Part shown: piece after piece, positions 1 through 7,698 of the stretch
How the letters are laid out: every line of letters starts with the position of its first letter
How positions within the stretch are numbered: position 1 is the stretch's first letter
Origin: Luteibacter anthropi
GTDB taxonomy: Bacteria; Pseudomonadota; Gammaproteobacteria; Xanthomonadales; Rhodanobacteraceae
Direction: 5' to 3'
Length of the DNA stretch: 64,000 bases
NCBI RefSeq assembly: GCF_011759365.1
Contig: NZ_JAARLZ010000007.1
Coordinates: forward strand, 186,001-250,000
The notes under the pieces: model-generated
Database searches by the model: none
Told to the model about the DNA's origin: nothing
What the model saw: only the letters and a program-made list of their open reading frames with translations
Program-made: the position numbers and the translations under genes

Positions 1-442
1 ACTCCGGGAGAAAGGCGTAGAGGTGCGCGGCGATGCGGCCAGCCGCGCACTGGTGTCTGATCTGGTGCAGGCCACGGATGACGACTATGCTGCCGAATTC
101 CTCGATCTGGTCATTGCCTTGCGCATCGTCGACTCCACTGAGGATGCCATCGGCCATATCCATCGCTATGGTTCGGACCACACCGAAGTCATCGCCACGC
201 GCGATGAGGCAACGGCAGAGCAGTTCATTCGTGCCATCCGCTCTGCCGTGGTGATGGTCAATGCCTCATCGCGATTCAGTGATGGGGGAGAGCTCGGTCT
301 GGGCACGGAAATCGGCATCTCGACCACCCGCCTGCATGCTTATGGGCCGATGGGAGCGGAATCATTGACGATCGAACGCTTCGTAGTACGTGGCGCAGGC
401 CAGACCCGCCATGCGAGAACCTTCGATATTCCACCCCACTAA
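1..442 (+). CDS. proA: Glutamate-5-semialdehyde dehydrogenase, C-terminal part
   Basis: The reading frame is open from base 2, so the gene begins outside the window; about 146 C-terminal residues are seen. ProA reduces gamma-glutamyl phosphate to glutamate-5-semialdehyde with NADPH, the second step of proline synthesis in the cytoplasm. The family signature [20 protein letters not shown] is followed by [13 protein letters not shown], and the chain ends soon after [10 protein letters not shown], as is usual for ProA. The active-site cysteine lies upstream of the window. A 172-bp repeat array begins one base before the stop codon ends, so the terminator region has been colonised by repeats. The family call is near certain. 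Confidence 0.95.
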   Translation, partial: LREKGVEVRGDAASRALVSDLVQATDDDYAAEFLDLVIALRIVDSTEDAIGHIHRYGSDHTEVIATRDEATAEQFIRAIRSAVVMVNASSRFSDGGELGLGTEIGISTTRLHAYGPMGAESLTIERFVVRGAGQTRHARTFDIPPH

Positions 443-1446
443 CCCGTCGTTCCTGCGAACGCAGGAACCCAGCGCCCCGGTTCACCAGTAAACACCGCCA
501 CGTTTCATCGGCTTGTGTGTAGGTAACCCTCTCGCGAAAACCCATCGCACCGCACTGGGTCCCTGCTTTCGCAGGGACGACGTGAGGGGTAGGTAGGGAA
601 TCGCAATCTCGCAACCCGTCGTTCCTGCGAACGCAGGAACCCAGCGCCCCGGTTCACCAGTAAACACCGCCACATTGCATCGGCTCGTGTGCAGGTAACC
701 CTCTCGCAAAAACCCACCGCACCGCACTGGGTCCCTGCTTTCGCAGGGACGACGTGAGGGGTAGGTGGGGAGCTGCAATCTCGCAACCCGTCGTTCCTGC
801 GAACGCAGGAACCCAGCGCCCCGGTCCACCAGCCAACACCGCCACGTTGCATCGGCTCGTGTGCAGGTAACCCTCTCGCAAAAACCCACCGCACCGCACT
901 GGGTCCCTGTTTTCACAGGGACGACGTGAGGGGTAGGTGGGAACCTGCAATCTCGCAACCCGTCGTTCCTGCAAACGCAGGAACCCAGCGCCCCAGTCCA
1001 CCAGCAAACACCGCCACGTTGCATCGGCTCGTGTGCAGGTAACCCTCTCGCGAAAACCCACCGCACCGCACTGGGTCCCTGCTTTCGCAGGGACGACGTG
1101 AGGGGTAGGCAGGGCATCGCAATCTCGCAACCCGTCGTTCCTGCGAACGCAGGAACCCAGCGCCCCGGTTCACCAGTAAACACCGCCACGTTTCATCGGC
1201 TTGTGTGCAGGTAACCCTCTCGCGAAAACCCACCGCACCGCACTGGGTCCCTGTTTTCACAGGGACGACGTGAGGGGTAGGAAGGGAGCTGCAATCTCGC
1301 AACCCGTCGTTCCTGCGAAAGCAGGAACCCAGCGCCCCGGTCCACCAGCAAACACCGCCACGCTGCATCGGCTTGTGTGCAAGTGACCCTCTCACCAAAA
1401 ACCTATCGCACCGCACCGGATCCCGAGCTTTGGAAGGAACGACCGT
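441..1446. repeat. Tandem array of 172-bp double-hairpin repeats
   Basis: Units begin with AACCCGTCGTTCCTGC at 441, 613, 785, 957, 1129 and 1301, a period of exactly 172 bases; the sixth unit decays after about 1440. Each unit has an inverted repeat near its start (TTCCTGC-GAAC-GCAGGAA) and a second one about 110 bases later (GTCCCTGC-TTTC-GCAGGGAC), separated by a conserved central stretch. Units differ by scattered substitutions, several of them compensatory within stems. Open frames through the array (translating as VVPAKAGTQ and similar) reflect the repeat, not protein. A solo copy in the opposite orientation lies at 59728-59873. Confidence 0.93.
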
Positions 1447-1468
1447 GGTGTCATTCTTCGCATAGTCA

Positions 1469-2050
1469 TCACCCCTTCCGCTTCCCCGGCACCTCAGCGA
1501 GCAGCACCGTCAACAACATATTCTGGCCACCTTCCCCGGCGTGCAACGCAGCCTCCTCAAGCTCGCTGATCAGCCCATTGATCCGCGCAAGCCGCGCATC
1601 GTCAGCACGGAACGTCAGGTGCCGCACAGCACAATTACGCTGTGGCCCCTCAAAGCGAGTCGCGGCCTGCGAGGCCACGGCAGCAAAGGCCCGCAGGCTG
1701 GCAGCTAAAGCACTACTGGCCACCTTGATCAGATTCTTCCGCCCACTTCGCGTGCGCACGGCATCCGCCGACGACATCTGCCTGGACGCTGCCGCATAAA
1801 CCGCCTCCGGCCGACGCCCCGTGCTGCGCAGCTCCACGACGCGTATGAGACCGGATTTCTCCAGCTGATCCAGATGGTGATAGAGCGCCGTGACCGGACG
1901 ACCGAGGCGCCCGGCGATTTCGCGTGCGGAGGCCTCGCCGTCTACATCCAGGCGCTGGATGATCGCCAGCCGCGTCGAGGAGGCCAGGGTGCCCAACTGG
2001 GCCGCGGTCAGCTTCAGCGTGGTCTGGGGGCTTGTCGGCGATTTGCTCAT
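1469..2050 (-). CDS. Winged-helix (ArsR-like) transcriptional regulator
   Basis: A 193-residue cytoplasmic protein. Residues about 14-75 form a winged helix-turn-helix: LGTLASSTRLAIIQRL, then SAREIAGRLGRPVTALYHHL as the recognition region, then a wing around GLIRVVELRSTGRRPEAVY. The rest, about 110 residues, is helical with no recognised ligand site; no paired metal-binding cysteines are present, so a metal-sensing role is not supported. It is transcribed divergently from the serine hydrolase at 2097 across 46 AT-rich bases, so it probably controls that gene and itself. The family call is firm; the ligand is unknown. Confidence 0.82.
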   Translation of the reverse strand: MSKSPTSPQTTLKLTAAQLGTLASSTRLAIIQRLDVDGEASAREIAGRLGRPVTALYHHLDQLEKSGLIRVVELRSTGRRPEAVYAAASRQMSSADAVRTRSGRKNLIKVASSALAASLRAFAAVASQAATRFEGPQRNCAVRHLTFRADDARLARINGLISELEEAALHAGEGGQNMLLTVLLAEVPGKRKG

Positions 2051-2096
2051 AATTCAGAATATAATCGAAAATTAAAAAATAGGGGATGGCACGGAT
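2051..2096. promoter_or_regulatory. Divergent promoter region, AT-rich
   Basis: The 46 bases between two divergent start codons are strikingly AT-rich against the surrounding DNA. TATAAT at 2060-2065 is a good -10 box for the rightward gene, though no clear -35 stands at 17 bases. A purine-rich AGGGGATGG at 2081-2089 precedes the hydrolase ATG at 2097. The regulator at 1469-2050 likely binds here. This is inference from position and composition. Confidence 0.5.
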
Positions 2097-3569
2097 ATGC
2101 GCATTCGTTACCTGGGAATCGTCGTGGGAGGTCTCGCCGTCGCCATGGCTGCGTGCAGCAGTGCGCCTGTCGTATCCGCGCCGACCGGACAGGAAGGGGG
2201 AGGGCAGGCGGCCGGCTCCCCGATCGCCGCGACCACGGCGAAACGCATCGACGCCGACGTGCAGCAGGTGCTGCAACGTTTCCAGGTTCCGGGTGCTGCC
2301 GTTGAGGTCATTGTCGATGGCAGGCAGGTCTATGCGAAGGCCTATGGTCAGCGCGACAAGGAAGGCAATCTGCCGGTACGCACGGATACGCCTTTCGAGA
2401 TCGGCTCGATCACCAAGCAGTTCACAGCAGCTGCCGTCATCCAGCTTCAGGAGGCGGGCAAGCTGCATATGGACGACAAGCTTGCCCTGTACCTGCCACA
2501 CGCCCCACATGCAGACGAAGTGACCTTGCGTCAGCTCCTGACCCATACCAGCGGCCTGCATGACTATTTCAGCGGCCCGGAGAAAGAGGTGGACGATCTC
2601 GTTACGCGGCCAATCGATTACGATCATCTGATCGCACGCGTTGCCGGCAAGCCTCTCGATTTTCCGCCGGGTACGCGCTGGTCCTATTCCAATACGGGCT
2701 ATGCCTTGCTTGGGAAAGTGATCGAAACCGTTTCAGGCGAGAGCTATCGTGCGTATCTCCAGCATCACATGCTCGATCCGCTGGGGATGACGCACACGTT
2801 CACCCTGGCCGATAAGGACCGTCTCGACGGCATGGCCGTTGGCTACCGGCACGAGGAGGGTGCGTTGCGTCGCTCGCCATACTTCCACCCGGACTGGAGC
2901 GGCCCCGCAGGCTTCCTTGTCAGTACGCTGGATGATCTTTCCCGCTGGGACACGGGGTTGAGCGGCGGCAGGGTCGTGTCAAAGGCCGGCTATGCGGAAA
3001 TGACGACGTCGTTCGTGACTTCCGACGGCAGTAGTGTGGGTTACGGCCTAGCCATGTTCGTCGACTCGCTCTACGGCCAGGTGCGGATCGGGCACACGGG
3101 TGGATCGCAGGGATTTACCACGGCAGATGAGTACTTCCCCGATCAGCATCTGCGCATCCTCGCGTTTACCAACCTTGGCGACAAGACGCCGGAGGCCGGG
3201 GTCACGGTGACCAACGTTGTCTTCGCGGCACTTCATCCGGATATCGTCACGGCCTGGAATCTGCCCGCCGAGGGTGAGGATGCTGCGATGACGGCGAGCG
3301 CGAAGGCGTCGTTCGCGCAGTTGCAGGCTGGCACGGATTACGCGGCCTTCAGTGCCCCGCTGCGCGACAAGCTTTCGAACGGACTTGGCGCAGGCTTAAC
3401 CAGCATGCGTGGCTACGGAACACCAACGGCCATGGTCTACAAAGGTAGAAAGCCCGGCGAGAAGGGCATGCTCTACAACTACATTGCCGAGTTCGGCCCC
3501 GGCGTGTTCATGCCATACACGATCCGCCCGGATGCCCAGGGCAAAGTCGCCGGCTTCGCCCTCGACTAA
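2097..3569 (+). CDS. Serine hydrolase, class C beta-lactamase family lipoprotein
   Basis: A 490-residue secreted penicillin-binding-protein-like hydrolase. The N-terminus has a lipoprotein signal with a lipobox ending AMAAC at about residue 20. The catalytic SxxK is SITK in FEIGSITKQFTAAAVIQLQ; the YxN motif is YSNTGYALLGK; the third motif is HTGGSQGF in place of KTG. This fits the broad esterase/DD-peptidase/beta-lactamase family (Pfam Beta-lactamase), not a proven AmpC. About 110 residues after the core form an extra C-terminal region. The divergent regulator suggests inducible control. A REP element begins three bases after the stop, next to a truncated toxin gene. Confidence 0.88.
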   Translation: MRIRYLGIVVGGLAVAMAACSSAPVVSAPTGQEGGGQAAGSPIAATTAKRIDADVQQVLQRFQVPGAAVEVIVDGRQVYAKAYGQRDKEGNLPVRTDTPFEIGSITKQFTAAAVIQLQEAGKLHMDDKLALYLPHAPHADEVTLRQLLTHTSGLHDYFSGPEKEVDDLVTRPIDYDHLIARVAGKPLDFPPGTRWSYSNTGYALLGKVIETVSGESYRAYLQHHMLDPLGMTHTFTLADKDRLDGMAVGYRHEEGALRRSPYFHPDWSGPAGFLVSTLDDLSRWDTGLSGGRVVSKAGYAEMTTSFVTSDGSSVGYGLAMFVDSLYGQVRIGHTGGSQGFTTADEYFPDQHLRILAFTNLGDKTPEAGVTVTNVVFAALHPDIVTAWNLPAEGEDAAMTASAKASFAQLQAGTDYAAFSAPLRDKLSNGLGAGLTSMRGYGTPTAMVYKGRKPGEKGMLYNYIAEFGPGVFMPYTIRPDAQGKVAGFALD

Positions 3570-3571
3570 CA

Positions 3572-3589
3572 TGTAGGAGCGCGCCTGCG
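3572..3589 (+). repeat. Truncated REP element at the left edge of the toxin block
   Basis: TGTAGGAGCGCGCCTGCG matches the first 18 bases of the REP family repeated throughout the window, then stops. Haemagglutinin-like coding sequence starts in the very next codon (GTC GAT AGC). The breakpoint of the truncated gene therefore falls inside a REP. Confidence 0.75.
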
Positions 3590-5533
3590 GTCGATAGCCA
3601 TTACAGCAGCGTCAACGAAGTTAGCGGCATCCAGGCCGGCAGCGGCGGATTCCAGCTGGATGTCGGCGGCAATACCCACCTCGTGGGCGGAAAAATCGCC
3701 AGCGAAGCGGATGCGTCGAAGAACTGGCTGAGCACGGGCACCCTGACCTACGAGGATCTGCACAACGAATCGAAGTACAAGGCCAGCCAGATCAGCTTCA
3801 GCGGTGGTAGCACCATCGCAAGCAACGTCGCTGGTGCCATCGGCACCGTCGTCTCCGCTGCTACGCCGCAGCACGGCAACGCCAGCAGCGACACCCGTTC
3901 GGGGATCGCCGAAGGCACCCTCGTCGTGCGCAACGATCCGGGCAAGGATCTGTCCGGACTGGATCGCAAGCCGACGCTGGAAAACGAAGCGCTCAAGAAC
4001 ACCTACGACGCCAACAAGGTCGCCGACCGCCAGGAACTGACGGCACAGGCGGGCTACGTCGGCATGCGTGGCGTCGGCGACCTCTCCCAATGGATGGCCA
4101 AGAACGCGAAGACCGATGAGGAACGCGCGGCGTGGATGGACGGAGGCAGCAACAAGACCATCCTGCATGGCGTCGTCGGCGCGGCCATGGCGTCGCTCGG
4201 CGGCGGGAACGCCGTCGGAGGCGCGCTGGGTGGCGCATCGAGCGAAGCGGTGTCGCATGTCATGCAGCAGTACCTGTACGACCACAACGTCCAGCCGGGA
4301 TCGGCGGAGTGGAATACGTATATGCAGTTGGGTAGCGCCATTGTGGGTGGTGCTGTCGGCGGCGGTAATGGTGCGAATGCCGCACTAACCGGTGAGCTGT
4401 ATAACCGGGAGATACATGCAGAAGAGAAAGATCGAATCCGACTATTGGCCAATGGTGATAAAGCTGCGGAGGATCGTCTGCTTGCAGCGGCCTGTTCCAT
4501 GGCGAAATGCTACGCGCAGTACCCGGAAGGAAGCGCGGATTACATCGAGTACAAAGCGATGGCTGATCAAGGTCAGTTGATGGCGCCTGAAATTGATCTG
4601 CTATCCAAGCAGACGACGACGGACTACATATTTGGATTGGGGGCCGTAATTCCTCAGAATCGCGACCTTTTTAAGTACACAAAAGAAGATGCAGGGAACG
4701 ATAGCAGCGCAGTTTCCTGGAAGAATGCTCAAGTAGGTGTGCGCTTGGGTGGGGCGGCCCAGTGGCTAATGGGTACTGCGTCTGCGGCAAGTAGTATTCC
4801 TGTTGCGTCCACATGCGAAACGGGGGTCGGCTGCGCTGCGGCACTCTATCTGTGGACAACAGGCTGGGATAACGCGACTGCTGGCTATCAAACGATGGTC
4901 AATGGTAGGCCATCGGAAACGATTGGGAGTCAGGCGCTTCAGAAACTCGGCATGTCTTCGACTGCTGCTGAGCTTGCGTATGGGGCGACACAGCTGGCTC
5001 CGATTGCAGTTGAAGCTACGTTAAGTAATAAAGCGGTGAACGCAGAAGCTGCTGCAAATGCCGCAGCGAGAGGCACCTACATCACGTTTGATCGGTTATC
5101 AAAGGAGATTACTGATGTTCGATCTGGCCTTGCGTCCAAATTTAAAAATTCAGGAAATATGGCTGCAGCGGAGATCGACATTCCTGGATTGCCAGGAAAA
5201 ATGGCCGCTCATAGTAGAATCGAGAAACCAACTGATGCGCAGGTGGAACTTGGTATAGTTGGATACAGTTCCGAATTCAAAACCTTTTCTGTTGAGAATG
5301 CTACTGGCGACTTGATTAATAGAAATGGTGATACAGAGGCTTCTATACTTGGAAATATAGCTGAGAGACTTGGAAGCAATCGATCGGCAACAGGGTCAAT
5401 TACGCTATTGACCGAACGATCTGTATGTGAGAGCTGTGCGGGAGTTATATCGAAATTCCGAGAGCGTTATCCAGGAATCACATTAAATGTTGTGGATAAT
5501 GATGGTGTGTTGTTGCGGCCGAGATCAAAATGA
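3590..5533 (+). pseudogene. 5'-truncated CdiA/filamentous haemagglutinin with C-terminal deaminase toxin
   Basis: The open frame begins at a REP with typical haemagglutinin sequence (VSGIQAGSGGFQLDVGGNTH). A GTG at 3683 is the first possible start but has no ribosome-binding site. The secretion domain, signal peptide and bulk of the two-partner exoprotein are missing, so it is probably not secreted. A pretoxin region carries ELYNRE (about 4393-4410), like the ELYN junction motif of Burkholderia-type CdiA toxins, followed by hydrophobic helices. The last about 130 residues look like a BURPS668_1122-type deaminase: NGDTEASIL with the catalytic Glu codon at 5336-5338, and CESC zinc ligands at 5426-5437 followed by AGVISKFRERYPGITLNVV. 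The toxin part is AT-richer than nearby genes, which suggests transfer. Confidence 0.8.
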
Positions 5534-5871
5534 AGAAAATTGCCACCTACAATGAAATTAAATTTGATGTCCTGTCAATCTACTGGCTCGGTTGTAGAGA
5601 TAGGGGGTTCAAAGGTGAGTCTCACCAGCATATTGTTGCGTGGGCGCTGGATGAATGGGATGGTGCATATGATCATCCTTTTGAAAACCTCATATTTCAC
5701 GTCATCGCATTAGCGCTGGGGGGGCCATGGAGTGCGAACTTGGAGAAATTTCATCGCAAGCAATGCGAGCTTCTGATTTTGAGTTTTCAAAGTGATCTTC
5801 CCTATGAATTACTGAGCAAGGAAGAGGCCGGTGAGCTCCAGTCAGACATAAAGGTACTTGGATTGATATAG
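5530..5871 (+). CDS. Candidate immunity protein for the adjacent deaminase toxin
   Basis: A 113-residue protein whose ATG overlaps the toxin stop codon by four bases (ATGA), so the two are translationally coupled. It has no signal peptide or membrane span and should be cytoplasmic. It is rich in aromatic and acidic residues (for example ALDEWDGAYDHPFENL). I do not recognise its family. Its position directly after a CdiA-type toxin domain, its size and its AT-rich codon use all fit an immunity protein that binds and blocks the deaminase. That function rests on context alone. Confidence 0.7.
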   Translation: MKKIATYNEIKFDVLSIYWLGCRDRGFKGESHQHIVAWALDEWDGAYDHPFENLIFHVIALALGGPWSANLEKFHRKQCELLILSFQSDLPYELLSKEEAGELQSDIKVLGLI

Positions 5872-5932
5872 CGCTCTTTTAGAGCGGCTAACAAAACAAG
5901 GCGTTTGTGGCTAGATAAACAAAGCTACGTGG

Positions 5933-6205
5933 CAGGAGGCGAGCATTAGTCAGCGAAAGTTGTGGGAAGAACTCAGGGCGTGGATCCCGGAGTTAAAGAC
6001 CGCTGCACGAGAGCATCGTACCCGTATTCCTGATCGGCGGGCCTTCGATGGCATTCTGATTGTGCTGTACATCCGGATCCCATGGGAAGACCTGCCCAAA
6101 AGAGCTAGATTTCGTAATGGCATGATCTGCTGGTGTCGCAGACATGAATGGCAGGCTCGACGTCCCCCCAGATTTGAGTTCTACGCTGCAACGATTTGGG
6201 GATAG
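5933..6205 (+). mobile_element. IS5-family transposase N-terminal remnant
   Basis: About 85 codons encode the N-terminal part of an IS5/IS1031-type transposase: LWEELRAWIPELK, then IPDRRAFDGILIVLYIRIPWEDLP, then FRNGMICWCRRHEWQA. Similarity stops near 6160, after which the frame runs into unrelated residues and a stop at 6203-6205. No DDE catalytic residues remain. The first recognisable codons lack an ATG; an AGGAGG at 5934-5939 is followed by ATT where a start might have been. I could not identify terminal inverted repeats. It is a dead fragment. Confidence 0.75.
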
Positions 6206-6241
6206 GCTCAATGACACCCATGACTGCAGGAGGCATGCGAA

Positions 6242-6487
6242 ATGATTTGCGAGGTTTCCCGCGGGCATATCCTGGCTCAGTACGACGGCCAGTTCTATTT
6301 CGCTGAGGCGGAGATGTTTTTCCCTTCGAAAGGGAAGATGGGGTTTTATCTGTACAGGAAGTTTGTGTATCGGCAGGTGGAGGGGGAGCGGGTGCCGATG
6401 AGTGAGGAGGAGCGGGATCGCGTGGTGGGGTGGATGGGGGAGGATTTTCGGGGGAGTTTGACGGAGTTTGTTGTGGTGGATGAGTAG
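6242..6487 (+). CDS. Small protein resembling immunity protein 74
   Basis: An 81-residue cytoplasmic protein with a strong AGGAGG at 6228-6233, eight bases before the ATG. The pattern (VSRGHI near the start, AEMFF, FYLYRK, then MSEEERDRVVGWM) resembles my recollection of the Imm74 family, small immunity proteins of polymorphic toxin systems. No cognate toxin is adjacent; the transposase remnant lies between it and the toxin/immunity pair. It could be an orphan immunity gene left from a larger toxin locus. A REP element follows six bases after the stop. The family match is from memory and was not searched. Confidence 0.62.
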   Translation: MICEVSRGHILAQYDGQFYFAEAEMFFPSKGKMGFYLYRKFVYRQVEGERVPMSEEERDRVVGWMGEDFRGSLTEFVVVDE

Positions 6488-6493
6488 GGGAGT

Positions 6494-6519
6494 GGTCGCG
6501 CGCGAGGCGCGCTCCTACA
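6494..6519 (-). repeat. REP element at the right edge of the toxin block
   Basis: A full-length copy of the REP family in the opposite orientation to the truncated copy at 3572. Together they bracket the block of toxin, immunity, transposase and Imm74-like genes. Confidence 0.85.
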
Positions 6520-6558
6520 AGGGGCAATGAGGCCGGGGGCCATAGTTCGAAGGCGCAA

Positions 6559-6912
6559 TCAGGCCGGGGGTTCCCATAGTTCGATCGGGTTGCCTTCGGG
6601 ATCCTGGAGGCGGGCGAAGCGGCCCAGGCCCATGGCGTCCCACTCGGCATTCAGGGTGACTTCGATGCCTGCGTTGCGGAGTTTGTCGCAGAGTGCATCG
6701 CGATCGTCCACGCGGAAGTTGAGCATCCACGGGCGGTCGGCAGGGAAGTAGTCTGTGTCGGACTTGAATGGCGAGAAGACGCTTGTTCCTGCCTGCGTGT
6801 CCCATTTGCCGTACTTGCCGGCGCCTACGCCGAGGTGTTCGGCATACCACTTGCCCAGCGCTTCCGGGTCTTTCGCCCGGAAGAAGAACCCACCGATTCC
6901 CGTGACAGCCAT
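6559..6912 (-). CDS. VOC (glyoxalase/bleomycin-resistance) family protein
   Basis: A 117-residue, single-module vicinal-oxygen-chelate protein. The start (TGIGGFFFRAKDPEALGKWY) and end (ARLQDPEGNPIELWEPPA) are the usual first and last strands of the fold, with the metal-ligand type Glu in the final motif. Such proteins are glyoxalases, dioxygenases or binding proteins; the substrate cannot be read from sequence. It is the last gene of a minus-strand run downstream of kynureninase, 82 bases from its neighbour, so co-transcription is possible but a kynurenine role is not shown. Confidence 0.85.
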   Translation of the reverse strand: MAVTGIGGFFFRAKDPEALGKWYAEHLGVGAGKYGKWDTQAGTSVFSPFKSDTDYFPADRPWMLNFRVDDRDALCDKLRNAGIEVTLNAEWDAMGLGRFARLQDPEGNPIELWEPPA

Positions 6913-6994
6913 TGCGCGCTCCCCATCGACAAGGTGGAGAGATCAATAGCAGATGGCCGGGTGGGCGGCAACGGCCGCAGCTCGCTCCCGCGCG

Positions 6995-7645
6995 CTAGCG
7001 CTTGATGGTGTTTCCTGCCGTGGCCGCGATCCGGTCGGCTACGTCCATCATGGTGTACCAGCAGCGTTCCAGTGCATCGGTGAACTGACCGCGAGGGATG
7101 GCGATGGTCTCTGCGCGGCCGCCTTCTTCGGGATCGAACTCGATAAGCAGGCGGTTGCCGTCGATCCAGGCCTGGTTGCCAGCCAGGAAGTACGGATCGT
7201 CATACGGCGACGCGCCGGGTTCGGGAGCTGCCGCGAAGGCCACGCGGGCGTTGGGTGGCGTGGTCTTCAGGATCTTCAGGGCGTGGGCGATCGAGCCGTC
7301 TTCAAGCGCTACATCGAAGGCGACCCGGTCGAAGGCCGGGCCCAGGAACAATTCCACGTCGCCCATCAAGGCGACATGTCTTGCGTAGCCGTCCAGCCGG
7401 GCGTGCTTGCTGGCGACGACATCGCGCAGTGCGGTGGCGTACCGGTCGGTGATCGCGGGGTTGTCGCGCAGCCAGTGGCTGCTCACGTCCACCACGGCGG
7501 TGCGGTAGCGTCCTACCGTGGCTTCGAGGCCCGGATGGCTTACGTCTTTCGGAAGGTCCGGCAGTGCTACGCGCAGGCCACCTGCCATGAGGCCCATCAG
7601 GGTGCGTCCGGGAACGATACGCAGCCAGTGGGTGGTCGCCTGCAT
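6995..7645 (-). CDS. Conserved protein of unknown function, downstream of kynureninase
   Basis: A 216-residue protein I do not recognise. It contains HWLRIVPGRTLMGLMAGGLR near the N-terminus and RCWYTMMDVADRIAATAG near the C-terminus, with no signal peptide or clear catalytic motif. I chose the ATG at 7645 because GGAGAGGG lies about seven bases upstream. The ATG at 7702 would add 19 residues and overlap the kynureninase stop by four bases, but those residues (SPHAERGEG) look like translated intergenic sequence. Either way it directly follows kynU and is probably co-transcribed with it. Confidence 0.72.
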   Translation of the reverse strand: MQATTHWLRIVPGRTLMGLMAGGLRVALPDLPKDVSHPGLEATVGRYRTAVVDVSSHWLRDNPAITDRYATALRDVVASKHARLDGYARHVALMGDVELFLGPAFDRVAFDVALEDGSIAHALKILKTTPPNARVAFAAAPEPGASPYDDPYFLAGNQAWIDGNRLLIEFDPEEGGRAETIAIPRGQFTDALERCWYTMMDVADRIAATAGNTIKR

Positions 7646-7698
7646 GGCAAAACCCTCTCCGCGTTCCGCATGCGGCGAGGGATACAGATCGCCGAGGC

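Noticed and set aside
441-1446. Several overlapping open frames of 110-235 codons within the repeat region
   Set aside because: They repeat the same peptide with the 172-base period (172 is not a multiple of three, so frames rotate) and come from palindromic DNA; no ribosome-binding sites or family match.
441-1446. CRISPR array
   Set aside because: The period is 172 bases and whole units are alike; there are no short repeats alternating with unique spacers, and no cas genes.
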